A stretch of 59,095 nucleotides of DNA from Cyclobacteriaceae bacterium (GCA_028278225.1 JANQEU010000041.1:1-59095); one strand, 5' to 3'; shown: positions 33,821-43,711, counted from the first letter of the stretch. Program-made: numbers and translations. Notes: a model not told the origin generated them from the letters alone.

Positions 33821-36799
33821 CTAATCGATCGATTCCTTTAAACTGTTAAATTGAGCGGTTAGTTCATCAAATCGATCATAGACATCTTTCCCGGGAAGTT
33901 GATCAGATCCACGTATAGTGCTCAAAAGATAACTTATCTGGTCGATCATCATCGGTTGCATGTACGTTCCTTCTTCCGTCTCAAGCATTTTTAGCGCTTT
34001 TTCGATCGCACTCAGCCTGGTTTCTTCCAGATCCCCCGCATCCTTCTCCTTGTTTAGTTTATCTGCCAATTTCCTGGAATCACTTAACAGTTCCGTAATT
34101 CTTAAGGCCAGCTCCTCCTGCATTATTATCTCTTCGGCCTTCACTCCACTATTGACAACTTTGGGATCTGCCAATAGATTAAATTCCTGCTCAAAAGAAG
34201 TCCCGTTCAACGTCAGTCTTGCTATGTACCGGCCAGGTTTTGCCATGGGACCATTGCGATATCGGTAACTTTCGTTACGGTGCCATGGTCCGATATGCGT
34301 CATGTTCCAATTGAATCTATTCAGACCTTTTTTTGCTTTCAGGTTCTGACTATTCAGAAAGATCGTTTCACTGAGGTTCATGTCCTCTATAACCTTATCC
34401 TCTGTCTTTGCTCCGCTTATGATCGTATTGATCACAGAACCATTTTCATCAACTATTTCCAGTTTGAGGGGATTGGTTTGATCTTCCGGAAGATAGTAGT
34501 CAATATTCACAGCCTGAAGCGGGTATCGGTCGCCCCTTGAGGAGTATTTGTATCTGTATGTGTCACGAGGCTTAAACAAAAACGGAGTCTCTGCGAGCTC
34601 AGAAAACTGATCCTGATGCAGCGGTGAGAGGTCATCCATGATCCAGAAACCACGGCCCATAGTAGAAAGAGCCAGATCTTTACGGAAAACCCTGATGTCC
34701 GTAACGGGTGTGACAGGAAGATTTTGCTGGAACGACTGCCAGGTTTCCCCGTCGTTCAGGGAAATGAATAAGCCGAATTCCGTACCTGCATATAAAAGAC
34801 CCTCTTTGTCAGGATCCTCTCTGACTACCCTCGTAGGAAAATCTTCCGGTATTCCGTTTTTTCCTGTCGTTAAAAGGGTCCAATTCTTGCCGTAATTATC
34901 CGTCCTCAAAATATAAGGTCTTGAATCACCCAGTTGATATCTCAATATTGCTGCATAGGCTTTGGCAGGATTGTGCGGAGAAGGTTCTACGGCATCAACT
35001 CTCCCACCTGCCGGAAGTTTCGGAGGCGTCACATTCTGCCATGTTTTCCCTCCGTCTTGTGTTACATGGATCGGGCCATCGTTGGCACCTACCCAGATCA
35101 CTCCGGGTGTGACGGGAGATTCACGAATGGAATATATCGTACTGTAAAACTCTTCCCCGGTTATATCCCTGGTAATCGGACTTCCTGACACCACCTGTCT
35201 GCCTGGCTCGAAGGCGGTCAAGTCAGGTGAAATGGTTTCCCAGGCTTTACCGTCGTTGGTGCTTTTATGTACGAATTGTGAAGCATGGTATATGACACCA
35301 GGATCGTGTGGAGAAACGTGGATAGGAGATACTCTTTGAAACCTGTATTTAAGGTCTTTTGGATTATGACCATACATATTGGCGGCTCCTACATCATAGT
35401 TTTTTGTCTGTCCGGTACGTTTATCATAAACATCAAACCTGCCTTTACAATTGCCATAAACTATATTATGATCGCCCGGTTTGGGAACAGCAGGACCGGT
35501 TTCGCAACCTCCTACGGCGAGCCAAAATCCTGTGCTGCCGGAAGGAGATGGATATGGTGGTTTTGAAGGTACGGCAATGGTAGAATTATCTTGTTGCCCG
35601 GCGTACAGCCAATAAGGATATTGATCATCAACTTCTACCTGGTATAATTCGGCAGTAGGCTGGTTGTGTTGCGTAGACCATGTTTTACCTCCATTAAAAG
35701 TAACATTGGCCCCTCCGTCATTTGCCTGAATGAACAGGTCGGGATTATTCGGGTTGATCCACATATCATGATTATCGCCGTGCGGAGGTCTCATCCTTTC
35801 CCACTTTTTACCTCCGTCAATCGATTTATAATACCCCGTGGCCATTACATAGACTTTCCCGGCATCAACAGGATCCGCTTCAACATTGGTGTAGTAGAAA
35901 GGGCGAACTCTTATGCCACGATGATTTGATACCTGAGTGAATGAATTACCCTGGTCAATGGACTTATACAAGCCACCTTCATCACCAGGAGCTTCCACAA
36001 GTGCGTACACGATTTTGGAGTCTGCCGGCGTCACTGCCAGATCAATTTTACCTATCAGTCCCTCCGGCAATCCTTTGGTGATCCTGTCCCAGGTCGTCCC
36101 TCCGTCAATTGATTTATAAAGGCCGCCTTCATCCTGGTTGCCGCCGCTAATAATGGTCCAGGGCTTCCTTTCGGCTTTCCACGCTGTGGCAAACACGATC
36201 TCCGGATTACCGGGCAGGAACTCGATATCCGAAAACCCAACGCGCTCTGAGATAAACAACACTTTGGACCAGGATCTGCCGCCATCGACCGTCTTATACA
36301 CACCCCTTTCGGAATTGGGAGCGAATGCGTTTCCGATCGCTGCCACAAATACAATATTATGGTTTTGAGGATGGATCTCCACAGCTCCGATATGACCGGT
36401 ATTTCTCAAACCAATGTGCTGCCAGTTTTCACCGCCATCTATTGATTTGTACATTCCTTTTCCGGGGATAACGTTGCTCCTGAGACCGTCACTCCCGGTT
36501 CCGACATAGACGATATTCGGATCCCTCTGGTCGATGGCAATGTCTCCGATGGAAGGCGTCTCGAAAAAACCATCTGAGACATTATTCCAGGTAGTCCCGT
36601 AATCCGTGGTTTTCCAAACACCCCCTCCGGTGGCACCCATAAGGAAAGTACCAGCCTCGGAAATGGTGCCGGCAACGGAAGTAACCCGGCCGCCCCTGTC
36701 CGGACCGACATCCCTATATTGAAAAATATTGAAATCAGACTGCCCAAGAGCCAGTATACCGGAACAAAGAAGTATTAGGAATATTTGAGTTTTTTTCAT
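33821..36799 (-). CDS. Secreted BNR/Asp-box repeat protein (sortilin/VPS10-like propeller)
   Basis: A 992-residue exported protein with a clear signal peptide (MKKTQIFLILLCSGILALGQ). At least six Asp-box motifs (S/T-x-D-G-G-x-x-W) are visible: SIDGGENWQ, TVDGGRSWS, SIDGGTTWD, SIDGGKKWE and TQDGGKTWQ among them. These build a ten-bladed or double-propeller similar to sortilin and WD40/YVTN-type glycosyl-hydrolase relatives of Bacteroidota. The last 290 residues are a separate domain with FNLLADPKV. Some relatives are annotated as glycosyl hydrolase, but no catalytic acid was recognised. It precedes the Crp/Fnr gene by six bases. Confidence 0.8.
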   Translation of the reverse strand: MKKTQIFLILLCSGILALGQSDFNIFQYRDVGPDRGGRVTSVAGTISEAGTFLMGATGGGVWKTTDYGTTWNNVSDGFFETPSIGDIAIDQRDPNIVYVGTGSDGLRSNVIPGKGMYKSIDGGENWQHIGLRNTGHIGAVEIHPQNHNIVFVAAIGNAFAPNSERGVYKTVDGGRSWSKVLFISERVGFSDIEFLPGNPEIVFATAWKAERKPWTIISGGNQDEGGLYKSIDGGTTWDRITKGLPEGLIGKIDLAVTPADSKIVYALVEAPGDEGGLYKSIDQGNSFTQVSNHRGIRVRPFYYTNVEADPVDAGKVYVMATGYYKSIDGGKKWERMRPPHGDNHDMWINPNNPDLFIQANDGGANVTFNGGKTWSTQHNQPTAELYQVEVDDQYPYWLYAGQQDNSTIAVPSKPPYPSPSGSTGFWLAVGGCETGPAVPKPGDHNIVYGNCKGRFDVYDKRTGQTKNYDVGAANMYGHNPKDLKYRFQRVSPIHVSPHDPGVIYHASQFVHKSTNDGKAWETISPDLTAFEPGRQVVSGSPITRDITGEEFYSTIYSIRESPVTPGVIWVGANDGPIHVTQDGGKTWQNVTPPKLPAGGRVDAVEPSPHNPAKAYAAILRYQLGDSRPYILRTDNYGKNWTLLTTGKNGIPEDFPTRVVREDPDKEGLLYAGTEFGLFISLNDGETWQSFQQNLPVTPVTDIRVFRKDLALSTMGRGFWIMDDLSPLHQDQFSELAETPFLFKPRDTYRYKYSSRGDRYPLQAVNIDYYLPEDQTNPLKLEIVDENGSVINTIISGAKTEDKVIEDMNLSETIFLNSQNLKAKKGLNRFNWNMTHIGPWHRNESYRYRNGPMAKPGRYIARLTLNGTSFEQEFNLLADPKVVNSGVKAEEIIMQEELALRITELLSDSRKLADKLNKEKDAGDLEETRLSAIEKALKMLETEEGTYMQPMMIDQISYLLSTIRGSDQLPGKDVYDRFDELTAQFNSLKESID

Positions 36800-37091
36800 T
36801 GCAGGATGTCAAATTTTGTGGAGCATCGAAGCTAGTGGATAAGCTTCTAAAATTGAATATTTATTCTAGAAGTGGTCATTCCATGAAATGACCGGATAAA
36901 TAATTTCCGGCTAAACCCTGGCGGCTGACACTGAAGTTTCCAGGTTTCAGACCTTTAATTCCTGAATAGGTATGCCAAAGACAGAAATGCTGTAAACAGG
37001 ATGAACACCGTCAAAACTCACCTGGATCAAAACCTCTTGTCGTCCAGGCAAATACGCTTGAGCTTAAATCCATGGTATTTTCGTATTCATA
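36800..37091. other. Gene-free stretch with a short palindrome
   Basis: Between the TetR gene stop and the BNR gene start. GGTCATT (36874-36880) and AATGACC (36887-36893) form a 7-bp stem with a 6-base loop, and CTTCTA (36844-36849) faces TAGAAG (36867-36872). These lie about 50-100 bases upstream of the BNR gene and could be operators. No gene was found. Confidence 0.35.
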
Positions 37092-37769
37092 TCAGGCCCC
37101 GATAGTACTGAATACGATTCTTTTGAAAAACTGGGAAACATCTTTCACATTTTTCTTTTTATCTGTTAAAGACGGCAGGTGCTCCGAAAAATATTGTTGA
37201 TGTCTCGCTCCCTCAATTACTGTGGAAATAAGCATATGCGGATACTCAAATTTGGGGTTGATAGCTAAAACAATGTCGCTTACACGCTGAACAAGACTTT
37301 CATAAACGACGAATAATCCTTCTCTTTGTTCCGCATCAACTTCCTTGGTGTAATAAGTTTTTATTGACTCCTGGACAGCAATTCGGCTCAAAGTGATCTC
37401 ATCAATATATAGAAAATCACTATCTTCCTTAACCGGCTCCGTCAAAACTTCAATCGCTTTCTCCAACTTTTCTTCATTGGAATTAATGTTTGCAATGGAA
37501 AATACAAGTTTGTACTCGAGCCAACTCCAGTACCATGTGGTAAGGTATAGCAGAATCTTATGCTTGCTTTCAAAATAGCGGTAAATGCTGCTTTCAGGAG
37601 AATCAATCCTTTGACCAAGTTTCTTAAAGGTGAATGCCTCAAATCCTATTTCATCAATCAGTGTAATGCTATTGGCAATAATTGAACGACCCAATTCCGA
37701 AGAATCCGGATCCTTTAAGTAAAGCTTTTCATTTACATTAATCTTGATATGCTGAAGTAGTTTTTCCAT
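37092..37769 (-). CDS. TetR/AcrR-family regulator (paralogue 1)
   Basis: A 225-residue regulator with the helix-turn-helix DEIGFEAFTFKKLGQRIDSP ESSIYRYFESKHK near residues 38-70 (split). The C-terminal two-thirds is the ligand-binding half. It is strikingly similar to the protein at 44427: IDEIGFEAFTFKKL, IYRYFE.KHK.L.Y, WYW.WLEY and VIEGARHQQYFSEHLPSL match across their lengths. It is divergent from the universal stress protein gene. The two paralogues enclose the anion/carbonic-anhydrase group, which they may both control. The effector is unknown. Confidence 0.85.
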   Translation of the reverse strand: MEKLLQHIKINVNEKLYLKDPDSSELGRSIIANSITLIDEIGFEAFTFKKLGQRIDSPESSIYRYFESKHKILLYLTTWYWSWLEYKLVFSIANINSNEEKLEKAIEVLTEPVKEDSDFLYIDEITLSRIAVQESIKTYYTKEVDAEQREGLFVVYESLVQRVSDIVLAINPKFEYPHMLISTVIEGARHQQYFSEHLPSLTDKKKNVKDVSQFFKRIVFSTIGA

Positions 37770-37861
37770 ACTATTAAGACACGAAGTGGCCGATCTCCAA
37801 TCTCATATCCAAAGATAGTAATGCATTCACGTATGTAATAATCAGAGCAAATAATGTGACT

Positions 37862-37885
37862 TCACATTGCATATCCACAATGTGA
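37862..37885. promoter_or_regulatory. Candidate operator between TetR-1 and the stress protein gene
   Basis: TCACATTG (37862-37869) and CAATGTGA (37878-37885) are perfect 8-bp inverted arms with an 8-base spacer. The site lies in the 325-bp divergent gap. TATCTTTG on the minus strand at 37817-37810 is an exact TAnnTTTG match that could serve TetR-1. Binding by TetR-1 is inferred. Confidence 0.4.
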
Positions 37886-37987
37886 TCTCCGCAAGCTTTT
37901 TAGGATCACTTTCGGAACAATACACGGAAAATATAAAGATCTGTGCCTGTGTGTATCATTCTGAGAAATTTCCACTTGCGTATATTA

Positions 37988-38020
37988 ATTGCTAAAATAA
38001 AAGTAAAACTATTATATTTG
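37988..38020 (+). promoter_or_regulatory. Promoter for the universal stress protein gene
   Basis: TATATTTG (38013-38020) is an exact TAnnTTTG -7 element. ATTG at 37988-37991 is the nearest -33-like element, 21 bases away. It lies 75 bases upstream of the translation start at 38095. Confidence 0.5.
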
Positions 38021-38094
38021 AGTTTACGTACTACCAATAAGAAAGTTAAACTACCTGACATAGGAAACCTGAAACCTCAGAAAATCATATTAAG

Positions 38095-39009
38095 ATGACA
38101 AACAGAGAAATATGGGTTGTAGCAATGGATTGTACCGGTTTGGACTCCAATATTTTGGATTATACATACTTCCTAAGTACGCATTTTCCTCCTGAAGAGA
38201 TTCATTTTATCTACGTAGTGAAGGATCCGGAATCACACTCCTACCTACCTGAGGAATATGTGGAGACCATTCACCATCAGTTAATTGAAGATCAAAGATT
38301 GATAGTGCAGGGAAAGGTCAGCAAACACATGGAACAACTGCAGGGTATTTCCTATGAATATCACGTGAATGAAGGGTCACCTTTTGACGAGGTTATCAAT
38401 CTCGTAATGAAAAAGTCGGCTAATATGGTAATAGCCGGAAGAAAAAAGGTCTCCGGTGGATCCGGTATCATTTCGGATCGGTTGTCCCGGAAACTCCCAT
38501 GTAATTTTCTCATAGTACCTGAAGGAAACGAACCCTCATTACAAAATGTACTGGTCCCTTCCGATTTCTCGGATCATTCGACTTTGGCTATGGAAAATGC
38601 CATCAACATGAAAACCAATCATGAAAAAATCGGGATAATTGCCCATCATAGTTACAGCGTTCCGTTTGGATATTCCAAGTCAGGTAAAAGCTATGAAGAG
38701 TTTGCCTCCATCATGAAGTCAAATTCGAAAAAGGAGATGGATCGATGGCGCAGGACGTTTAGCCACAATATCACACCAATTATCACCCTCAACAACAATG
38801 ATTCGGTATCCGATCAGATCCTGGAAGTTGCAGGAAACAATAAGATTGATCTGATCATTATTGGTTCCAAGGGGCAAACACCGGGGTCTCTCGCATTACT
38901 GGGTAGCAATACTGTGAAGTTGCTACACTCAAATGAACGAATTCCCATGTTGGTGGTGAAAGAAAAAGGAGAAAACCTCAGTTTCCTGGATGCTCTTATG
39001 AGAGTGTGA
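38095..39009 (+). CDS. Tandem universal stress protein (UspA)
   Basis: A 304-residue cytoplasmic protein made of two UspA-like domains. The first (about 1-140) ends with SANMVIAGRKKVSGGSGIIS; the second (about 145-290) opens QNVLVPSDFSDHSTLAMENA and ends LIIIGSKGQTPGSLALLGSN, with the ATP-binding-type G-x2-G-x9-G(S/T) pattern in the second. It is a stress or energy-state sensor by family. It lies 135 bases before the SulP gene and in the same direction. Confidence 0.85.
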   Translation: MTNREIWVVAMDCTGLDSNILDYTYFLSTHFPPEEIHFIYVVKDPESHSYLPEEYVETIHHQLIEDQRLIVQGKVSKHMEQLQGISYEYHVNEGSPFDEVINLVMKKSANMVIAGRKKVSGGSGIISDRLSRKLPCNFLIVPEGNEPSLQNVLVPSDFSDHSTLAMENAINMKTNHEKIGIIAHHSYSVPFGYSKSGKSYEEFASIMKSNSKKEMDRWRRTFSHNITPIITLNNNDSVSDQILEVAGNNKIDLIIIGSKGQTPGSLALLGSNTVKLLHSNERIPMLVVKEKGENLSFLDALMRV

Positions 39010-39144
39010 TATCACAATTCACCAACCTGGATTAAACATTTATCAGAACATACAAAAAACATTAATGGACAATCAACATTCGAAAACACACATCTCGTAT
39101 GAGCCATATAAGTTCTTTTTTCAACAACACAATAACATTCAACT

Positions 39145-40773
39145 ATGACTGTAAGAAATGAGTTTGTAACAAATCTTAAAAAGGATCTACCTGCAAGTAT
39201 TGTAGTGTTTTTCGTGGCAATACCATTATGCCTTGGTATTGCCCTGGCAAGCGGTGCACCACTATTCTCCGGTTTGATTGCCGGAATTGTCGGAGGTATC
39301 GTTGTTGGGTCACTAAGCGGATCCCCGCTTGGAGTCAGTGGTCCGGCCGCAGGTCTGGCAGTAATCGTACTAATGGCAATTCAGAATCTGGGAAGTTTTG
39401 AAACATTTTTACTGGCTGTTGTTTTAGCCGGAATTATCCAGATCGCCATAGGGATTTCCAGAGGTGGAAATATTGCCTATTACTTTCCTTCGTCGGTAAT
39501 AGTAGGTATGCTTTCAGGTATTGGAATCATCATTTTCTTAAAACAAATACCTCATGCCCTGGGATATAATGAGGACCCGGTAGGTGATTTTGCTTTCAAA
39601 CAGGTAGATGGACAAAATACATTTTCCGAATTGATCAACATGCTTGATTTTATCAGTCCGGGACCAGTGGTCATTGCTTTTGTTTCCATCACCATTCTAC
39701 TCCTGTGGGAAACCAGCTTTGTCAAACAATTTAAGGTCTTTCAACTGATCCAAGGGCCACTTGTAGCTGTATTGGCCGGAGTGATTCTGAATATCTCTTT
39801 TGAAGGAAATCCCGTCTACTCCTTGAAAGGAGATCAACTGGTCAATGTCCCTGTGTCCGGTTCATTTAGTGAATTCTTTACCAGTTTTACACTCCCGGAC
39901 TTCACAGCTATCACCAATTCCGAGGTGTACATCACGGCCATTGTAATCGCGGTTGTGGCCAGTTTGGAAACCCTTCTTTGTGTGGAAGCAACAGACAAAC
40001 AGGATCCATATAAAAGAATAACACCAACAAACCGGGAATTGAAAGCCCAGGGAATAGGTAATATTATCTCAGGATTAATTGGCGGATTGCCGATTACACA
40101 GGTAATAGTGCGCAGTTCTGCCAATATGCAGGCCGGTGCATACACAAAAACTTCGGCTATTTCACATGGTCTCTTACTATTGATCAGTGTTTTGATAATA
40201 CCAAACATATTGAACCTGATCCCCCTGGCATCACTTGCGGCAATTTTATTTGTTGTGGGCTACAAATTGGCGAAACCTTCCGTTTTCAAAAAAATATACA
40301 ACCAGGGTAAAAGTCAGTTTATTCCTTTCATAAGTACAATTTTAGGTATTGTGTTTATAGATCTTCTTTGGGGATTGGGAATTGGGCTTGTTGTTGCGGT
40401 TTTATTCATTCTATTCAATAACTACCGAATTCCTTATAAACTGGTGCACCATGAGCTTGACGACCGGAAAAAAATAACAATTGAACTGGCACAGGAAGTG
40501 ACTTTCCTGAATAAGGCCAGTATCCTGAAATCACTCGATGAGTTACCTCCAAATGTGAAAGTTGTGATCGATGCGTCAAATACCTATTACATGCATCATG
40601 ATGTGGTAGAAATAATTGAGGCATTCGAAATCAATGCTCTGAATAAAAATATCGATCTTGATGTTATCGATCTTTATGCACATAAAGAGCCTCTCCCGCC
40701 GTTGCATTTAAGTGTCAAAGGCAATGGTAACAATACGGTTAAAAAGAATAAAAAGAAAAAAATTGAAAAATAA
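39145..40773 (+). CDS. SulP-family transporter of the carbonic-anhydrase group
   Basis: A 542-residue membrane protein of the SulP/SLC26 superfamily, distinct from the two sulfur-cluster SulPs by its N-terminus LPASIVVFFVAIPLCLGIAL. About 12 helices end near 430, then a short STAS-like region (KVVIDASNTYYMHHDVVEII, about 475-495) and a Lys-rich tail. Its TAA overlaps the ATG of a carbonic anhydrase gene by one base (TAATG), so the two are translationally coupled. In this arrangement bicarbonate is the likely substrate. Confidence 0.87.
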   Translation: MTVRNEFVTNLKKDLPASIVVFFVAIPLCLGIALASGAPLFSGLIAGIVGGIVVGSLSGSPLGVSGPAAGLAVIVLMAIQNLGSFETFLLAVVLAGIIQIAIGISRGGNIAYYFPSSVIVGMLSGIGIIIFLKQIPHALGYNEDPVGDFAFKQVDGQNTFSELINMLDFISPGPVVIAFVSITILLLWETSFVKQFKVFQLIQGPLVAVLAGVILNISFEGNPVYSLKGDQLVNVPVSGSFSEFFTSFTLPDFTAITNSEVYITAIVIAVVASLETLLCVEATDKQDPYKRITPTNRELKAQGIGNIISGLIGGLPITQVIVRSSANMQAGAYTKTSAISHGLLLLISVLIIPNILNLIPLASLAAILFVVGYKLAKPSVFKKIYNQGKSQFIPFISTILGIVFIDLLWGLGIGLVVAVLFILFNNYRIPYKLVHHELDDRKKITIELAQEVTFLNKASILKSLDELPPNVKVVIDASNTYYMHHDVVEIIEAFEINALNKNIDLDVIDLYAHKEPLPPLHLSVKGNGNNTVKKNKKKKIEK

Positions 40774-41396
40774 TGACAACTCAAACAAAAAAGACACAGG
40801 CAGAAATATCTCCCCCGGATGCATTGGAGATCCTGAGAGGAGGTAATGCAAGGTTTGCACAGAATTTAAAGGAAAACCGTGACCTACTCGGGCAAGTACA
40901 TGAAACCAGTAATGGTCAGTTCCCATTTGCGGTAATTTTGAGCTGCATTGATTCACGGGTACCTGCGGAACTTATCTTCGATCAGGGGATCGGAGATATT
41001 TTCAACATTAGGATAGCCGGCAACTTTATCAATGAAGACATTTTGGGTAGTATGGAGTTTGCGTGCAACATCGCGGGATCAAAACTTATTGTGGTACTTG
41101 GCCATTCGGCATGCGGTGCGATCAAAGGAGCTTGCGACCATGTCGAGCTTGGTAACCTTACCGGGCTGCTCAGCAAAATTCAACCTGTAATTGGAGAAGT
41201 TGAGGAAGCGGGAGATCGCACTTCAGCAAATAAGGAGTTTGTACAAAAAGTGGCTAATAAGAATGTGGAAACGGCAATAAAGCAAATTAAAGAGCAAAGT
41301 CCCTTGCTCAAAAGTATGATAGATAGTGGAGAAATTGGCCTGGTTGGTGGAATGTACTACGTTGAAAGTGGAATTGCAGAATTGGGTGATCTGTAG
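40773..41396 (+). CDS. Beta-carbonic anhydrase
   Basis: A 207-residue beta-class carbonic anhydrase that interconverts CO2 and bicarbonate. Zinc ligands are Cys58, His111 and Cys114 (ILSCIDSRVP and LGHSACGAIKGA); Asp60 and Arg62 form the catalytic dyad. It starts inside the stop of the SulP gene and would convert transported bicarbonate at the membrane. The N-terminus lacks a signal peptide, so it is cytoplasmic. Confidence 0.93.
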   Translation: MTTQTKKTQAEISPPDALEILRGGNARFAQNLKENRDLLGQVHETSNGQFPFAVILSCIDSRVPAELIFDQGIGDIFNIRIAGNFINEDILGSMEFACNIAGSKLIVVLGHSACGAIKGACDHVELGNLTGLLSKIQPVIGEVEEAGDRTSANKEFVQKVANKNVETAIKQIKEQSPLLKSMIDSGEIGLVGGMYYVESGIAELGDL

Positions 41397-41429
41397 TTAA
41401 GGCTTTGTATAATATTTCAAAAGCAAAAA

Positions 41430-42140
41430 ATGGGCTCAATACGAAAGTACGCATTCAGGCTCGAAAACCTACTTAAGGGTTGTCTGTTGCTATTGCTAAT
41501 CTCACCATTATCCCTTTCTGCACAACAAGGGAAGACGGGCAACTGGCTTATGTATTTTGGAATGAATAAGGTAAGTGATAAATTCAGTATCCACTCTGAA
41601 TTGCAATACAGAAACCATACAATAGCCCCGGTAAATATTGAGCAACTACTGATACGGGCGGGAGTGAATTATCACTTTTGGGATAATGCATTTGTCACGG
41701 GAGGCTATGCCTATATCGCGGGTCATCAATATAAAAGTGAACAATCTGCTCCTGAATCGGAAGAACACCGGATTTGGCAACAATTCCTGCTAACAAACAA
41801 TATTAGCAGGGTGAAATTCGAGCATCGGTACCGGGTGGAACAACGATGGGTAAACCAGGACTACAGAAACAGGTTTCGCTACCGGCTGATGCTGTTCATC
41901 CCTTTAAATAGTTCGGAAATAAAGAAAGGGACCGTGTTTGCCGGACTTTATGACGAGATATTCATAAATGGGGAAAAGACGTTTTTCGATAGGAATCGCC
42001 TGTATGGGGCGCTTGGGTACCAGTTCAATAAAGCAACCGGGGCGCAGGTGGGGATTTTGCACCAACAGGAAAATGATTTTGGAAAATGGTATCTGCAGTT
42101 TGCACTGGTACTTAACCCGGACTTACGGAAAGCTAAGTAA
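41430..42140 (+). CDS. DUF2490 outer-membrane beta-barrel-like protein
   Basis: A 236-residue protein with a signal peptide (CLLLLLISPLSLSAQQ). The mature part has alternating strands, starting KTGNWLMYFGMNKVSDKFSI then LHSELQYRN, and the conserved RYR.EQRW / RFRYRL segments of DUF2490, ending in a strand with F (FGKWYLQFALVLNP). This suits a small outer-membrane barrel. It follows the carbonic anhydrase by 33 bases in the same direction and may be in its operon. Function unknown. Confidence 0.8.
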   Translation: MGSIRKYAFRLENLLKGCLLLLLISPLSLSAQQGKTGNWLMYFGMNKVSDKFSIHSELQYRNHTIAPVNIEQLLIRAGVNYHFWDNAFVTGGYAYIAGHQYKSEQSAPESEEHRIWQQFLLTNNISRVKFEHRYRVEQRWVNQDYRNRFRYRLMLFIPLNSSEIKKGTVFAGLYDEIFINGEKTFFDRNRLYGALGYQFNKATGAQVGILHQQENDFGKWYLQFALVLNPDLRKAK

Positions 42141-42230
42141 AAATGGGGCCCGTTTCTCATTACCTTCGTTGATCTGAGCCCGGTTGAAGGAGGCAAATTC
42201 CCCAACTAAAACTCGAAAAGGCTGCACGAC

Positions 42231-42563
42231 CTAAATCATGTTATTTGATACTTCAACATCAACCACTTCTTTCAGTTTTTCCATATGCCCAAGATCCATG
42301 TTTACTATGGGCATTCCGTAGATCAATGGCATGTCATCCCCATATTTTTCTTTGAGTACCTTCTCAATAGTACTGAATAGCACAGCCCTGGTTCTTCCAA
42401 TCAGTAAATTGGTCAACCCGGTTTCTATCTCATCTTTATCATTCTTGAAACTACTTACCGTGTCGATCAATGTCACCCCGGTGATTAGTCTTCGATCGAT
42501 CAGCAGTTCAGTGATCTCTCTGACTTGTTCGAGTTCTTTTGTTATTATATGTACCTGTATCAT
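42231..42563 (-). CDS. CutA/PII-like small protein
   Basis: A 110-residue cytoplasmic protein with the ferredoxin-like fold expected of CutA1/PII relatives. IQVHIITKELEQVREITELL is strand-helix 1; LITGVTLIDTVSSFKNDKDE is the ACVNI..V.S.Y-like second strand; ETGLTNLLIGRTRAVLFSTI corresponds to E...LIIKT; YGDDMPLIYGMPIV replaces the HPYEVPEIIALPI end of true CutA. The tryptophan loop and the HPYE motif are lost, so it may be a divergent PII-like regulator. It faces the carbonic anhydrase group and is next to bestrophin on the same strand. Confidence 0.6.
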   Translation of the reverse strand: MIQVHIITKELEQVREITELLIDRRLITGVTLIDTVSSFKNDKDEIETGLTNLLIGRTRAVLFSTIEKVLKEKYGDDMPLIYGMPIVNMDLGHMEKLKEVVDVEVSNNMI

Positions 42564-42714
42564 CTATCATTGAAATAAACATACACAATTCGATTCCTTT
42601 CCCTTCACATTTTATGAATTCAGTATTTTTCATGTCTCAGTCCTCCCATCTTATAAACACGCTCAACTAAATGCGGCATCCCGGCCCGCACAGCCATATT
42701 TGCAGTTCAGTAAA

Positions 42715-43659
42715 TCAATGCAAAATTTCAGCTTCTTTCATCAATGGCTGTTGCACCCTGTCCCCTTCGTTCATGTCAACTCTCAAAATCTCGTAGACGT
42801 TATCCTTTATTGTATTCGCCAATTGACCAGTGGGCAGATCGTTGGCGTCCAATCCAAACGGGTTTTCGATCTCTTCGGAAATTATTTCTATTCCCAGCAT
42901 CGCAAATGCCATAACAATTACGGCGGGTATGGTCAAATACTCGAACATACTAACCAGTCCGAAGGGTAGTATTAATATATAGATGAGAATAAATATTTTG
43001 ATGAAAGAATTGTGCGAAAAAGGAATGGGTGTCTTTTTGATCCTCTCGCAAATACCCAGTACGTCTATCAATCCCTGAAGTAAAGATTTGGCCTGAAATT
43101 TATCAAAATCAGTTATCTGCCCTGATCTATACATAATCTCCACCTCATCAAAGAGAAATGATGCAATCCGGTTAGGCTGGTGATTAGCTGAAGTAATACC
43201 TGATTTTGTTTCACCATTTTCAAGTATGTACCGCGCTGAATTCATGTCATCCCTCAAATGCCAAACAAGTGAAGTACAGAAATTGGAAATATGCCGGCAA
43301 AAAAATCTGCGGCTTTTATCATTCTCCTTTGAAATGATGGTATTGAGGTGCAAAGCAAATGTTCTGCAGTCATTTACAAGTTTCCCCCAGGCCTGTCTGC
43401 CCTGCCACCACCTTTTGTAACCTGTGTTGAGTCTGAAAACCAAAAACAAAGAAAGAATAACTCCAACCAGTGAAAAGAATACAGGATCTATCTGGTAAGC
43501 GTCTTTCAGGTAATGGATGCTAAATAAGGTGGCTGCTACCGTGTAAAAAGTAGCATAAATAACGAATCCGGCCAACTGCCTTAAATTATAGCTGTATTTA
43601 AACGTTTTAAACAGACTTATGAAAAAGTGAGTCCAGCTTTTGGAATCATATACAATCAT
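42715..43659 (-). CDS. Bestrophin-family anion channel
   Basis: A 314-residue membrane protein with four to five helices. Family marks are LNTGYKRWWQGRQAWG near residue 80, and EIENPFGLDANDLPTGQL near the C-terminus, the highly conserved bestrophin acidic-turret motif. Bacterial bestrophins pass chloride, bicarbonate or cations by gating. Between a carbonic anhydrase/SulP pair and a TetR regulator, bicarbonate permeation is a sensible role but is inferred. Confidence 0.88.
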   Translation of the reverse strand: MIVYDSKSWTHFFISLFKTFKYSYNLRQLAGFVIYATFYTVAATLFSIHYLKDAYQIDPVFFSLVGVILSLFLVFRLNTGYKRWWQGRQAWGKLVNDCRTFALHLNTIISKENDKSRRFFCRHISNFCTSLVWHLRDDMNSARYILENGETKSGITSANHQPNRIASFLFDEVEIMYRSGQITDFDKFQAKSLLQGLIDVLGICERIKKTPIPFSHNSFIKIFILIYILILPFGLVSMFEYLTIPAVIVMAFAMLGIEIISEEIENPFGLDANDLPTGQLANTIKDNVYEILRVDMNEGDRVQQPLMKEAEILH

Positions 43660-43711
43660 AATTTCACTATATATAGAATAAGATCAAGCATGTCTTTTTT
43701 ATCTGTTCCCT

